In this document: piece after piece, positions 15,871 through 27,357 of the stretch
How the letters are laid out: each line of letters opens with the position of its first letter
Position numbering within the stretch: the first letter of the stretch is position 1
Assembly (NCBI RefSeq): GCF_008086205.1
Contig: NZ_VSKK01000001.1
Span: forward strand, 1-64,000
DNA length: 64,000 nucleotides
Direction of reading: 5' to 3'
From: Bizionia myxarmorum
Lineage (GTDB): Bacteria > Bacteroidota > Bacteroidia > Flavobacteriales > Flavobacteriaceae
Made by a program: the position numbers and the translations under genes
The notes under the pieces: generated by a model
Seen by the model: the letters and a program-made list of their open reading frames with translations, nothing else
What the model was told of the DNA's origin: nothing
The model's database searches: none

Positions 15871-18405
15871 TTACTTCTTTTTAGTCGTTGCTTTTTTGGT
15901 GGCAACTTTTTTAGTTGCCGTTTTTTTTGCAGGTGCTTTCTTTTTGGCTACTTTTTTCTTGGGAGCGTTTTTTTCTATAATGGCTTGTACGTCTTCCAAA
16001 GTCATATTAGTAACATCTTCTGATTTTGGTAATTCAATTTTTGTTTTACCTTTTAGAATATTATGCCTTCCCCAACGTGCTTTTTCTATACGAATACCTT
16101 CATCTTCCCAATTATGAATAACCTTATCTATTTCCTTTTGAATTTTATCTTCAATAAGTTGAACGATATCAGCATCTGATAAATCATCCCAATCATATTT
16201 TTTATTTACGTTAATAAACATATCGTTCCACTTAATAAATGGACCAAAACGTCCTTTACCTTTTTGAACCGGTTTATCTTGATACATATATATAGGTGCA
16301 TCGGCTTTTTGCTTTTCTTTAATTAAAACAATAGCATCTTCCAATTCCACACTTAATGGATCCGTTCCTTTAGGTAAAGAAACAAACTGCTCACCAAATT
16401 TAACATACGGGCCATAACGACCATTATTTACTTCAATAGGTTCTTCTTCATAAGTACCTAAAGATTTTGGAAGCTGGAATAAATCCATAGCCTCTTCAAA
16501 AGTAATAGATCCTAATTGCTGATCTTGAGATAAACTTGCAAATTGTGGTTTCTCTTCATCATCTACAGTACCAATTTGAACCATAGGACCAAATTTACCT
16601 AAACGCACACTTACTTGCTTTCCTGTTTCAGGATCTTTACCTAAAATACGTTCACCAGATTCGCGATCTGCATTTTCCTGAACATCCACAACTATAGGAT
16701 GAAAATCCTTGTAAAAATCTTTCATCATTTGCGTCCAGTTCACTTTTCCTTCCGCAATTTCATCAAAATCTTCTTCTACTTTCGCTGTGAAATTATAATC
16801 TAAAATGGTTGCAAAATGATTCACTAGGAAATCCGTAACAATAGTTCCAATATCTGTTGGTACTAATTTACCTTTATCAGATCCTACTTTTTCTGAAAGC
16901 ACTTTACTTTCAACCGTACCATTTTTTAAAGTTAGCAAGGTATATTCACGTTCTACACCATCAACCATTCCTTTTTCAACATAATTTCTATTTTGAATCG
17001 TAGAAATTGTTGGCGCATAAGTAGACGGACGACCAATACCAAGCTCTTCCAATTTCTTAACCAAAGCGGCTTCAGTATATCGTGCTGGAGGTCTTGTATA
17101 ACGTTCAGTAGCTGTTATATAATTGTTTAGCAAGATTTCATTAACCTTCATGGCTGGCAACATACCATCTTGCTCTTCGTCTTCATCATCTGTTCCTTCT
17201 AAATATACTTTTAAGAAACCTTCAAATGTAATGACTTCACCATTTGCTGTAAAGTTTTCGTTATGTGTAGACGCATCAATTTTTAAATTGGTACGTTCTA
17301 ATTCGGCATCACTCATTTGCGAAGCGATAGCGCGTTTCCAAATTAAATCATATAATCTAGATTGATCTCTGTCTATATCTACCGAATGATTTGCAAAATC
17401 GGTAGGACGAATAGCCTCATGCGCTTCTTGAGCACCTTTCGCTTTACTCTTATACGTACGTGGTTTACTGAATTTAGAACCATAAGCGCTTTCAATTTCA
17501 GCTTGAGCGCCTTTACGCGCTTCATCAGAAAGATTCACACTATCGGTTCTCATATAAGTAATTAAACCCGCTTCATATAGGCGCTGCGCCATATTCATGG
17601 TTTTACTTACCGAGAAATACAATTTACGAGCCGCTTCCTGTTGTAAGGTAGACGTTGTAAATGGTGCTGCTGGCGATTTTTTAGCCGGCTTTTTCTCTAA
17701 TTCACCAATTTTAAAAGTAGCAGTTGCATTTTTTTCTAAAAAGGCTTGAGCTTCTTTCTTGGATTTAAAGTTCTTAGGAAGTTTCGCTTTAAAGGTGTGT
17801 CCTGCTTCGTTCGAAAATTCCGCATCAATTCTATAAGATGCTACTGGATTAAAACCTTGAATATCGCGTTCACGCTCTACAATAAGTCTCACAGAAACCG
17901 ATTGTACACGTCCAGCTGATAATCCACCTTTAACTTTTCGCCATAAAACAGGCGATAATTCGTATCCTACTATTCTATCTAAAACACGACGCGCTTGTTG
18001 CGCATCCACTAAATCGTAATCTATACCACGTGGATTTTCAATAGCCTTTTGAATGGCCGTTTTCGTGATTTCATGAAAAACAATACGTTTTGTTTTCGCT
18101 TTATCTAAATTTAAAGACTCGGCCAAATGCCAAGCAATAGCTTCACCCTCGCGATCCTCATCACTTGCTAGCCAAACCATTTCTGCTTTTTTCGCTAAAT
18201 CTTTCAGTTTTTTTACAACTGCTTTTTTATCTTTAGAAACCTCATAAACAGGTTTAAAATCACCTTCTACATCTACACCTAATTCCTTGGAAGGTAAATC
18301 AGCTATATGTCCAAAACTGGATTCTACTTTAAAATCTTTTCCTAAAAATTTTTCGATTGTTTTTGCCTTTGCAGGGGACTCCACAATTACTAAATTCTTT
18401 GCCAT
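15871..18405 (-). CDS. topA: DNA topoisomerase I
   Basis: This 844-residue type IA topoisomerase relaxes negative supercoils. The N-terminal TOPRIM domain begins LVIVESPAKAKTIEKFLG, with the acidic triad segment SDEDREGEAIAWHL near 80-93. The active-site Tyr lies in GLITYMRTDSVNLS near residue 300. After the core come several C-terminal repeats with GxYGPYVKFG-type motifs and no cysteine zinc fingers, as usual in Bacteroidota. The protein ends in a Lys/Ala-rich tail of about 30 residues (KKxAxKK repeats) likely to bind DNA non-specifically. A partial promoter (-7 box) lies 20 bp upstream. Confidence 0.97.
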   Translation of the reverse strand: MAKNLVIVESPAKAKTIEKFLGKDFKVESSFGHIADLPSKELGVDVEGDFKPVYEVSKDKKAVVKKLKDLAKKAEMVWLASDEDREGEAIAWHLAESLNLDKAKTKRIVFHEITKTAIQKAIENPRGIDYDLVDAQQARRVLDRIVGYELSPVLWRKVKGGLSAGRVQSVSVRLIVERERDIQGFNPVASYRIDAEFSNEAGHTFKAKLPKNFKSKKEAQAFLEKNATATFKIGELEKKPAKKSPAAPFTTSTLQQEAARKLYFSVSKTMNMAQRLYEAGLITYMRTDSVNLSDEARKGAQAEIESAYGSKFSKPRTYKSKAKGAQEAHEAIRPTDFANHSVDIDRDQSRLYDLIWKRAIASQMSDAELERTNLKIDASTHNENFTANGEVITFEGFLKVYLEGTDDEDEEQDGMLPAMKVNEILLNNYITATERYTRPPARYTEAALVKKLEELGIGRPSTYAPTISTIQNRNYVEKGMVDGVEREYTLLTLKNGTVESKVLSEKVGSDKGKLVPTDIGTIVTDFLVNHFATILDYNFTAKVEEDFDEIAEGKVNWTQMMKDFYKDFHPIVVDVQENADRESGERILGKDPETGKQVSVRLGKFGPMVQIGTVDDEEKPQFASLSQDQQLGSITFEEAMDLFQLPKSLGTYEEEPIEVNNGRYGPYVKFGEQFVSLPKGTDPLSVELEDAIVLIKEKQKADAPIYMYQDKPVQKGKGRFGPFIKWNDMFINVNKKYDWDDLSDADIVQLIEDKIQKEIDKVIHNWEDEGIRIEKARWGRHNILKGKTKIELPKSEDVTNMTLEDVQAIIEKNAPKKKVAKKKAPAKKTATKKVATKKATTKKK

Positions 18406-18424
18406 TTCACGTTTTTTAAGGCTA

Positions 18425-18432
18425 CAAATGTA
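18425..18432 (-). promoter_or_regulatory. -7 box of topA
   Basis: On the minus strand TACATTTG matches TAnnTTTG 19 bp upstream of the topA ATG. No TTG is seen at the usual -33 position. Confidence 0.4.
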
Positions 18433-18503
18433 TATGAAAAAAAAGACATGAACCTAATTTTTAAAATTTCCTATGCTTTATTTTTCCAATGACACCAATA
18501 AAA

Positions 18504-18536
18504 AACCTGTATTTAAATACTTTTAAATACAGGTTT
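18504..18536 (-). terminator. Terminator of the membrane-protein gene
   Basis: A 14-bp stem aacctgtatttaaa/tttaaatacaggtt with a short loop is followed on the minus strand by a T-run, 28 bp after the stop codon of the gene at 18564. Confidence 0.85.
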
Positions 18537-18563
18537 TGAATATGAAAATATCACTTTTTATAA

Positions 18564-19337
18564 TTATGATACGATATGACTTGTTGGTTCCTTTTCTGGA
18601 AAACCAATAACATTTTTATAAATAAGATAAAGCGGATGATATGCAAATGCAGCCGTAAAAAGCAAACCTATTCCGCACAACAGCATTCCAACCATTTGGG
18701 ATAATACGGAAGAGATTATGATTAAACCAAAAGCTAAAAGCCATTTTTTGTTTCCTAATTTAAAACTAGCTGAAATAATATCGCCAGCAGATAATTCTGG
18801 ATTAAAAGCAAACATTACGGTGAAAAACGATAGAGGTACAATTACATAAAATATGGGTAACACACACAACATGGCTGCTATAGAGCCAATAAACACCGCT
18901 GCTAGCATTAAAATAAATAGTTTTCCTAAATACTTTCCTTTAAAATAATAAAAGAAATCTGCTGTTTGAACAGACTCATTATAATCCAACTGTTTCATGA
19001 TTCGGTAAAAACCAGCTTGAAGCGCCATAGAAATGACCGAAATAACCATAATTCCTAAAACAAAAAACATAACATAGAGTATTCCTAAACCAGCAAAATA
19101 AGCTTGAAGCGCATCAGGGTCTTGATCTCCGGCAGCTGCTTGTGAAATAATAATACCTATTAGGGGTAAATACAATAGGATAATAAGCGGTAAAGCAATT
19201 AGCGCAGTAAAAATTTGTAATAAAAATCCTTGCAACCAAGTTTTTTTAAACAATTCAATAGCGTCGTTAAAAATAGTTCCAAAATCTAGCATGGGTGCAT
19301 TTACGATTTTTTCTAAAATAGAATTCATGGTATTCAT
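18564..19337 (-). CDS. Integral membrane protein of unknown function
   Basis: This 257-residue protein has an N-terminal amphipathic segment and about five to six hydrophobic helices (about 33-58, 66-108, 138-165, 170-190, 205-235). No catalytic motif is visible. Similar flavobacterial proteins are often labelled beta-carotene monooxygenase in databases, which this sequence gives no reason to accept. It is monocistronic, with its own terminator, and divergent from miaB. Two close ATGs (MNTMNS) make the start uncertain by three codons. Confidence 0.75.
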   Translation of the reverse strand: MNTMNSILEKIVNAPMLDFGTIFNDAIELFKKTWLQGFLLQIFTALIALPLIILLYLPLIGIIISQAAAGDQDPDALQAYFAGLGILYVMFFVLGIMVISVISMALQAGFYRIMKQLDYNESVQTADFFYYFKGKYLGKLFILMLAAVFIGSIAAMLCVLPIFYVIVPLSFFTVMFAFNPELSAGDIISASFKLGNKKWLLAFGLIIISSVLSQMVGMLLCGIGLLFTAAFAYHPLYLIYKNVIGFPEKEPTSHIVS

Positions 19338-19427
19338 AATATTTATAGGTAGATGATTAGTTGCTGAAAGATATCAATTTACAGGTAATTATATACATTG
19401 GTAAAAATATTTAATATTATATGACAC

Positions 19428-19460
19428 TTTGTCACAGTGTAAAAAATAATTGTAACTTTG
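19428..19460 (+). promoter_or_regulatory. Promoter of the miaB-secG operon
   Basis: TTTG (19428-19431), a 21-bp spacer and TAACTTTG (19453-19460) give a full Bacteroidota-type promoter, 37 bp upstream of the miaB ATG. It should drive the closely spaced genes from miaB through secG. Confidence 0.7.
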
Positions 19461-19497
19461 CAAATCAATTGAGTGAACCTGATTTTCAGACACATTT

Positions 19498-20937
19498 ATG
19501 GAGAAGATACAAGACGAAAATAAACAAGGACAAACCTTAATTTTAGAGGCTAAAGAAACCAATACACGTAAACTTTTTATTGAAAGTTATGGCTGCGCTA
19601 TGAATTTTAGCGACAGTGAGATAGTAGCTTCCATTCTATTTAAGGAAGGTTATAATACGACAAATAAATTAGAGGAAGCCGATTTAGTTTTGGTAAACAC
19701 CTGTTCTATTCGTGATAAAGCCGAACAAACCATCCGGAAACGTTTGCAAAAATACAACGCGGTAAAAAAAATAAACCCAAAAATGAAAGTGGGCGTATTA
19801 GGCTGCATGGCAGAACGCTTGAAAAGCAAATTTCTTGAAGAAGAAAAAATTGTTGATCTCGTTGTTGGACCAGATGCTTATAAAGATTTACCCAATTTAC
19901 TTTCTGAAGTGGAAGCTGGACGAGACGCTATTAATGTGATGCTTTCCAAAGAAGAAACGTATGGCGATATTTCCCCCGTTCGGTTAAACACGAATGGTAT
20001 TACCGCTTTTGTTTCCATTACACGTGGTTGCGACAATATGTGTACTTTTTGTGTAGTTCCTTTTACACGTGGTCGCGAACGCAGCCGTGATCCTCAAAGT
20101 ATTTTGGAGGAAGTAAACGATTTATGGAATAAAGGGTACAAGGAAATTACCCTTCTTGGTCAAAACGTGGATAGTTATTTATGGTATGGCGGCGGACTTA
20201 AAAAAGATTTTGAGAAAGCTAGCGATATGGAAAAAGCGACGGCTACTAATTTCTGTAAACTATTAGAACTTTGCGCGGAAGCACAACCCCAAATGCGCAT
20301 TCGTTTTTCAACCTCTAATCCGCAGGATATGACTTTAGATGTGGTAGAAACCATGGCTAAATATAAAAATATATGTAAGCACATTCACTTACCAGTTCAA
20401 AGTGGTAGCAACCGTATTTTAAAGGAAATGAATCGTTTGCATACGCGTGAAGAATACATGGAATTGATAACCAACATCAGAAAAATTTTACCAAATTGCT
20501 CAATTAGCATGGATATGATTGCAGGTTTCCCAACAGAAACAGAAGCAGATCATCAAGATACGTTGAGCTTAATGGAATTTGTAAAATATGATTTCGCTTT
20601 TATGTATTCTTATTCAGAAAGACCAGGAACTATGGCGGGACGAAATATGGAAGATGATGTTCCTGAACCCGTTAAAAAACGCCGTTTACAAGAAATAATT
20701 GATGCACAACGTGCTCATGGCCATATAAGAACACAAAATAATTTAGGAACCATTCGCGAAGTATTAATTGAAAAGGAATCTAAAAAATCAGATTTAGAAT
20801 GGTCAGGACGTACTTCAGAAAACACGGTGGTCGTATTTCCTAAAGAACAGTATAAAGTAGGCGAATTTGTAAATGTAAAAATAAACGATTGTACCACGGC
20901 TACGCTTATTGGCGAAGCAGTTGGTTATTCAAACTAG
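19498..20937 (+). CDS. miaB: tRNA-2-methylthio-N6-dimethylallyladenosine synthase MiaB
   Basis: This 479-residue radical-SAM methylthiotransferase adds the 2-methylthio group to i6A37 of tRNAs. The N-terminal MTTase domain has cluster cysteines in [17 protein letters not shown] and LGCMAER. The radical-SAM motif is [11 protein letters not shown] near residue 180, and the C-terminal TRAM domain ends the protein. The N-terminus carries about 25 extra residues before the domain, as in other Bacteroidota. It is first in a plus-strand operon and is preceded by a good promoter. Confidence 0.97.
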   Translation: MEKIQDENKQGQTLILEAKETNTRKLFIESYGCAMNFSDSEIVASILFKEGYNTTNKLEEADLVLVNTCSIRDKAEQTIRKRLQKYNAVKKINPKMKVGVLGCMAERLKSKFLEEEKIVDLVVGPDAYKDLPNLLSEVEAGRDAINVMLSKEETYGDISPVRLNTNGITAFVSITRGCDNMCTFCVVPFTRGRERSRDPQSILEEVNDLWNKGYKEITLLGQNVDSYLWYGGGLKKDFEKASDMEKATATNFCKLLELCAEAQPQMRIRFSTSNPQDMTLDVVETMAKYKNICKHIHLPVQSGSNRILKEMNRLHTREEYMELITNIRKILPNCSISMDMIAGFPTETEADHQDTLSLMEFVKYDFAFMYSYSERPGTMAGRNMEDDVPEPVKKRRLQEIIDAQRAHGHIRTQNNLGTIREVLIEKESKKSDLEWSGRTSENTVVVFPKEQYKVGEFVNVKINDCTTATLIGEAVGYSN

Positions 20938-20946
20938 ATTTAAACC

Positions 20947-21825
20947 ATGAAATATTCAATCGTACTTTTAGTAGTTTTTTCTTTGTTTTCTTGTTCGTCG
21001 GATGACAATCCAATTTATATTAATGAAGAATTAGAAACGCCAATCTTTAAAAATATGCGCAAAGAACGTGTTGATGATAGCGCCACTGAAAATTATTATT
21101 TCAATGTATCAGGGGAATTAAATTCTTTTAGTAGCATTGCCACAAATTACTATGACCCTGATAGTTTCATTAATTATTCATACAACACTAATAATCTATT
21201 AACAGAATATAAAGAATTTTTCGAAACAGATACCTTAACTTCTATATTAAGTTATTCTAACGGTATTCCTAGCCGTATAGGCCACAGTAAAAACAACGTT
21301 CATTACGAATCCGCCATAACCATAAATAATAATGTATTATCTTATATAATCCCCGATTATGAATATTTTGATAGTTTAGACGCGGAAGTAATAATTACCT
21401 TTGAAACGGATCAATTAAAGAAAATAATTGAATATCGCATGAATAAATTGGAGCCAGGAAATACAACTATTTATATTTTAACTAATTTTGAATATGATTC
21501 TAAAGGGAATTTATCACGTTATGGAAAGGAAATTATGTATGGACGTCATGTCAATGATTCTTTTACGTTTACTTATGATGATTCCATCAACCCTTTTGCT
21601 GCATCTCTAAACCAAAATGCCATTCCCCTTATCCTTATGGAGGGATACTACAGAATTAACATCAAAAATTTAGTATTGATTTCACCCAATAACATTATCA
21701 GAGACAATTATCATCAAAAAGCTTACAGTTACAAGTATAATATTTTTAATCACCCCTATTCAGGAAACATAATTGAAATACAGACGCAACGAGATTTTGA
21801 AACATTAACGTTTACCTATTATTAG
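20947..21825 (+). CDS. Lipoprotein of unknown function
   Basis: This 292-residue protein has a lipoprotein signal MKYSIVLLVVFSLFSC with Cys at residue 16, followed by SSDDN. The mature part has repeated strand motifs such as FEYDSKGNLSRYG, with the YD-repeat-like style of DUF4595-type flavobacterial lipoproteins. No enzymatic motif is seen. It is inserted in the miaB operon 9 bp after miaB and 4 bp before the next gene, so it is co-transcribed, though its role need not be linked. Confidence 0.8.
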   Translation: MKYSIVLLVVFSLFSCSSDDNPIYINEELETPIFKNMRKERVDDSATENYYFNVSGELNSFSSIATNYYDPDSFINYSYNTNNLLTEYKEFFETDTLTSILSYSNGIPSRIGHSKNNVHYESAITINNNVLSYIIPDYEYFDSLDAEVIITFETDQLKKIIEYRMNKLEPGNTTIYILTNFEYDSKGNLSRYGKEIMYGRHVNDSFTFTYDDSINPFAASLNQNAIPLILMEGYYRINIKNLVLISPNNIIRDNYHQKAYSYKYNIFNHPYSGNIIEIQTQRDFETLTFTYY

Positions 21826-21829
21826 CCCT

Positions 21830-23098
21830 ATGGAATCAGTACAAGCAACCAAACAACGTTTCGGCATTATTGGAAACGACCCAACACTTAATCGTGCCAT
21901 AGAAAAAGCCATTCAGGTAGCGCCAACAGATATTTCTGTTTTAGTTACTGGCGAATCTGGTGTGGGTAAGGAAAGTATTCCTAAAATTATTCATCAATTA
22001 TCACACAGAAAACACGGGAAATATATTGCCGTAAATTGCGGTGCCATTCCAGAAGGAACCATAGATTCAGAACTTTTTGGTCATGAAAAAGGCTCTTTTA
22101 CAGGCGCAACAGCCACCAGAAGCGGGTATTTTGAAGTGGCCGATGGTGGAACTATTTTCCTAGACGAAGTGGGTGAATTACCCTTAACAACGCAAGTACG
22201 ACTTTTACGTGTTTTAGAAAATGGCGAATTTATAAAAGTAGGTTCTAGTAAAGTACAAAAAACCAATGTACGCATTGTTGCAGCGTCCAACGTGAATATG
22301 TTTGAAGCCATTAAAAAAGATAAATTCCGTGAAGACTTATACTATCGTTTAAGTACCGTTGATATTCATTTACCACCATTGCGTAACAGGAAAGATGATA
22401 TTCACTTACTTTTTAGAAAATTTGCTAGTGATTTCGCTTTAAAATATAAAATGCCAACCATTAAGTTAGATGATGACGCGGTGAACGTTTTATTAAAATT
22501 TCGCTGGAATGGAAATATTAGACAATTACGCAATGTAGCCGAACAAATTTCCGTTTTAGAGCAAACTAGGGTTATTACTGTCGAAACTTTAAGACAGTAT
22601 TTACCTTCAGAAAGTAGCCAGTTACCCGCCGTAATTAGCAACACCAAATCGGAAAGTGATTTTAGTAGCGAGCGCGAAATTTTATACAAAGTGCTTTTTG
22701 ATATGAAAAGCGACTTAAAAGACTTAAAGAAACTCACTATGGAACTGATGAAAACCGGCAACGGGTCTGAAGTTCAGAAGAAAAACGAAGGCCTTATTGA
22801 AAAAATATATGGTCAGACGGACGAAGATATGCAGGAAGCTTATGAGGATTTAGAAGTTTTATCCATTGGAGAATCAAATGAAGAAGACACGCTGGATACT
22901 TCCCCAGAATTAGTTCCCGACAAATATCATTTTGCTGAAGAAATTGAAGAAGAGGAAACGCTTTCTTTGCACGACAAAGAGTTGGAATTAATAAAAAAAT
23001 CTTTGGAACGCCATAGCGGAAAACGCAAATTAGCGGCAGCCGAATTAGGCATCAGTGAGCGTACCTTATACAGAAAAATTAAACAATATGATCTGTAA
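21830..23098 (+). CDS. Sigma-54-type activator, AAA+ and Fis HTH, no receiver domain
   Basis: This 422-residue transcription activator has Walker A GESGVGKE (41-48), the sigma-54 contact loop as GSFTGA (88-93, Ser replacing the usual Ala of GAFTGA), and Walker B GGTIFLDEVGEL (105-116). A linker of variable acidic sequence follows (about 260-370), then a C-terminal Fis-type helix-turn-helix (KLAAAELGISERTLYRKI). There is no N-terminal sensory domain. Family members open promoters with RpoN. Targets are unknown, and the operon context (miaB, lptE, secG) offers no clear regulon. Confidence 0.93.
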   Translation: MESVQATKQRFGIIGNDPTLNRAIEKAIQVAPTDISVLVTGESGVGKESIPKIIHQLSHRKHGKYIAVNCGAIPEGTIDSELFGHEKGSFTGATATRSGYFEVADGGTIFLDEVGELPLTTQVRLLRVLENGEFIKVGSSKVQKTNVRIVAASNVNMFEAIKKDKFREDLYYRLSTVDIHLPPLRNRKDDIHLLFRKFASDFALKYKMPTIKLDDDAVNVLLKFRWNGNIRQLRNVAEQISVLEQTRVITVETLRQYLPSESSQLPAVISNTKSESDFSSEREILYKVLFDMKSDLKDLKKLTMELMKTGNGSEVQKKNEGLIEKIYGQTDEDMQEAYEDLEVLSIGESNEEDTLDTSPELVPDKYHFAEEIEEEETLSLHDKELELIKKSLERHSGKRKLAAAELGISERTLYRKIKQYDL

Positions 23099-23118
23099 TG
23101 TATCATAACCCTATATTT

Positions 23119-23625
23119 ATGAAAATTATAAAAATAGTTTTATCCTTGGCAGTTTTAATAACCCTTGTAGGTTGTGGTGCCTATTCGTTTACAGGCGCTT
23201 CCATTTCTCCAAATGTTAAAACATTTCAGGTTAATTATTTTCAAAATAATGCTATTTTAGTGGAACCGGGTTTAGATAGGGATTTCACTAACGCACTAAC
23301 AGATTTGTTAATCAATCAAACCAATTTAAACTTGGTGAAATCAAGTGGCGATTTAATATATGAAGGAGAAATCACCGAGTATCGTATTTCACCAACCACT
23401 GCTACAGCTAATAACACCGCTGCACAAAACCGGTTATCAGTAACGGTTAATGTTCGTTTTTTTAATATGAAGAATGAAGAAGATAATTTGGAGCAACGTT
23501 TTTCATTTTTCTTTGATTATGCGGGATCAGCCCTACTCACAGGTGCCCAAAAAGACACCGCTTTGGCTGAAATATTTGAGCGATTAACACAAGATATTTT
23601 TAATGCAACTTTAGCCAAATGGTAA
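23119..23625 (+). CDS. lptE: LptE-type LPS-assembly lipoprotein
   Basis: This is a 168-residue lipoprotein with signal MKIIKIVLSLAVLITLVGC and Cys at residue 19. The LptE partner of the LptD barrel in the outer membrane is expected to help insert lipopolysaccharide. The fold pattern is visible in GAYSFTGASISPNVKTFQV and the C-terminal QDIFNATLAKW. An alternative start 7 codons earlier (23098) overlaps the upstream stop, but it would add residues before the signal peptide, so 23119 is chosen. Confidence 0.85.
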   Translation: MKIIKIVLSLAVLITLVGCGAYSFTGASISPNVKTFQVNYFQNNAILVEPGLDRDFTNALTDLLINQTNLNLVKSSGDLIYEGEITEYRISPTTATANNTAAQNRLSVTVNVRFFNMKNEEDNLEQRFSFFFDYAGSALLTGAQKDTALAEIFERLTQDIFNATLAKW

Positions 23626-23626
23626 C

Positions 23627-24619
23627 ATGATCACAGCTGCTGAATTTTCTAAAATAATACAACAACCGCAACATATAACGGCCAACCAAACTTCGCAAAT
23701 AAAAGAAGTTTTGGAAGCCTTTCCTTATTTTCAATCGGCTCGGGCTAGTTATTTAAAAGGTTTAAAAAATAGAGCTAGTGTAAAATATAATCATGAATTA
23801 AAAGTAACGGCTGCTTACACAACTGACCGAAGTATTTTATTCGATTTTATTACTTCGGAAGCATTCCTGCAAAATGAAATTTCGCAACACATTAAACAAC
23901 ATTTGGATCATATAAAATCCATGGATGTGGATTCTGAAGATATCTCCGTTGATAAAAGACAGCGAGATGACGCCATTTTAAAACAGCAAATTACCGATAC
24001 AGAAGGCACATTAGATCCCGAGTTATTTCAACCTAAATTCAGCAGACCTCCTATTGCCCATTTTCAACTTGATGAAAAACTGCCAGTAGAAACCGTTTTT
24101 ACAGTTGATGAAACGGAGGGAGATTCAAAAACTGTAGACATTACAGAAGTAACAGAAACTCCAGATGGCATATTAAAAATCGGGCAACCTTTGCAATTTG
24201 ATCATCAGGAAAAACATTCATTTAATGAATGGCTGATGTTAGCCCGTTTTGATCCAATTGAACGCAAAAAAGAAGAAGAAGTCAGTAAAAAAAAAGATGA
24301 AAAGTCAACAGAAGAGGCTGATAAATCTGAAATAGAACGTCATAAAAAATTCGATTTAATAGACCAATTTATCAGCAACAATCCCAAGCTTAAACCCAAT
24401 AAAACACCCGTAAAAAACACCAATATTGCTGACGCGCAAATGATTCAGCCCGAAGCTTTAATGACGGAGACATTGGCACGAATTTACTTGGAGCAAAAGA
24501 ACTATAAAAAGGCAATTCAATCTTACAACATTTTAAGTTTGAAATATCCAGAAAAAAGTGGTTTCTTTGCAGACCAAATTAAGGCAGTAAAACAATTACA
24601 AGAACAAAATAACGAATAA
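23627..24619 (+). CDS. TPR-containing protein of unknown function
   Basis: This 330-residue protein has an N-terminal globular region, a highly charged, low-complexity middle (about 210-265, rich in Glu and Lys), and a C-terminal TPR-like repeat (ETLARIYLEQKNYKKAIQSY, about 280-300). No signal peptide is present. It begins 1 bp after lptE and ends 3 bp before secG, so it belongs to the operon. A scaffolding role linked to envelope biogenesis is a guess from context. Confidence 0.75.
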   Translation: MITAAEFSKIIQQPQHITANQTSQIKEVLEAFPYFQSARASYLKGLKNRASVKYNHELKVTAAYTTDRSILFDFITSEAFLQNEISQHIKQHLDHIKSMDVDSEDISVDKRQRDDAILKQQITDTEGTLDPELFQPKFSRPPIAHFQLDEKLPVETVFTVDETEGDSKTVDITEVTETPDGILKIGQPLQFDHQEKHSFNEWLMLARFDPIERKKEEEVSKKKDEKSTEEADKSEIERHKKFDLIDQFISNNPKLKPNKTPVKNTNIADAQMIQPEALMTETLARIYLEQKNYKKAIQSYNILSLKYPEKSGFFADQIKAVKQLQEQNNE

Positions 24620-24622
24620 CCC

Positions 24623-24979
24623 ATGAGTACGTTTACCATCTTTTTAGCACTAATTGTAGTAGTTGCGTTTTTACTTATTGTAGTAATAATGGTTCAAAAC
24701 CCTAAAGGTGGCGGATTATCTTCATCGTTTGGCGGTGGTGGAACACAGCAGTTAGGTGGCGTTAAAAAAACAACTGACTTTTTAGACAAAAGTACTTGGA
24801 CACTAGCAACAATAATGTTGGTGTTAATTTTAGTTTCAAACGTTGCAATTAATAAATCAGGGACTGCAGAGTCTAAAGCTATTGATCAAATCAATACGCA
24901 ACAACCATCTGTACCTGTTGCACCTGCAGCACCCGTGCAAACTAATGAAAACACAGACCCTCAAAACGATTCTAATTAG
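24623..24979 (+). CDS. secG: Preprotein translocase subunit SecG
   Basis: This 118-residue small membrane protein of the Sec translocon has two membrane segments (about 3-23 and 57-76) joined by the conserved QNPKGGGLSSSFGG loop near residue 29. A hydrophilic Pro/Ala/Gln-rich tail follows, common in Bacteroidota. SecG assists SecYE during protein export. It is the last gene of the miaB operon, with a terminator directly after it. Confidence 0.95.
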   Translation: MSTFTIFLALIVVVAFLLIVVIMVQNPKGGGLSSSFGGGGTQQLGGVKKTTDFLDKSTWTLATIMLVLILVSNVAINKSGTAESKAIDQINTQQPSVPVAPAAPVQTNENTDPQNDSN

Positions 24980-24997
24980 AACGTTTTATAAAAAATT

Positions 24998-25028
24998 AAA
25001 AAAGCCAACTTTTCAGTTGGCTTTTTTT
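24998..25028 (+). terminator. Terminator of the miaB-secG operon
   Basis: A 13-bp stem aaaaaagccaact/agttggctttttt with a 4-base loop and a T-run follows secG by about 19 bp. Confidence 0.9.
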
Positions 25029-25135
25029 GTGCCCAAAAATCTCACCGTGTAATTTTGTCAGTATATAGCTATTGGCACATTTTTAGTACTGTCTTAAGCA
25101 CTAAACAATTTTATAAATAATAAAACAACATAAAA

Positions 25136-25411
25136 ATGGCATTAAAAATTAAACCATTAGCAGATCGTGTTCTTATTGAACCAGAAGCGGCTGAAACTAA
25201 AACAGCATCTGGAATTATTATTCCTGATAACGCCAAAGAAAAACCACAACAAGGTAAAGTTATGGCAGCTGGAAAAGGCACCAAAGACGAGCCTGTGACA
25301 GTAAAAGTTGGCGATACCGTACTTTATGGTAAATATGCTGGAACAGAATTAAAATTAGAAGGTAAAGATTACCTAATAATGCGTGAAAGTGATATTCTGG
25401 CAATAATCTAA
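25136..25411 (+). CDS. groS: Co-chaperonin GroES
   Basis: This 91-residue protein forms the heptameric lid of the GroEL cage. The motif [11 protein letters not shown] at residues 6-16 and the mobile-loop region [15 protein letters not shown] are visible, with the usual C-terminal strand [13 protein letters not shown]. It is followed 125 bp later by groEL in the standard order. The intergenic region shows no CIRCE-type inverted repeat to my reading. Confidence 0.97.
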   Translation: MALKIKPLADRVLIEPEAAETKTASGIIIPDNAKEKPQQGKVMAAGKGTKDEPVTVKVGDTVLYGKYAGTELKLEGKDYLIMRESDILAII

Positions 25412-25527
25412 TTGCAAATTTTCAAAAACAACAAAAATAAAATTCCAAACATTTTAAATTGAGATACTCGAATTCCTTTTTGGAATTTTAGTCTTTGGGT
25501 TTTGGAATTTAAAAATTTTAAAAATAA

Positions 25528-27162
<1,635 letters not shown>

Positions 27163-27194
27163 GTCGAAAAATCTTCGAATTATAAATTTATAGT

Positions 27195-27225
27195 AAAAAC
27201 GCCTCAAAAATTTGAGGCGTTTTTT
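27195..27225 (+). terminator. groEL terminator
   Basis: The stem aaaaacgcctcaaa/tttgaggcgttttt with a 2-base loop is followed by a run of T residues 33 bp after the groEL stop. Confidence 0.9.
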
Positions 27226-27357
27226 TTTATTTATGTCAGGTTTACATGCCGTTTTCAAACAAAAAAAATGAATTTAAAGGAAAACCGTTTTCTGTTAATT
27301 CCAGAAAATATTATATTTCATCCTCAAATACGTAACTGTTAACTTTAATTCAAAAAA

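Noticed and set aside
15896-16117. 73-codon plus-strand open frame over the end of topA
   Set aside because: It is the antisense of the Lys/Ala-rich tail and has matching low complexity.
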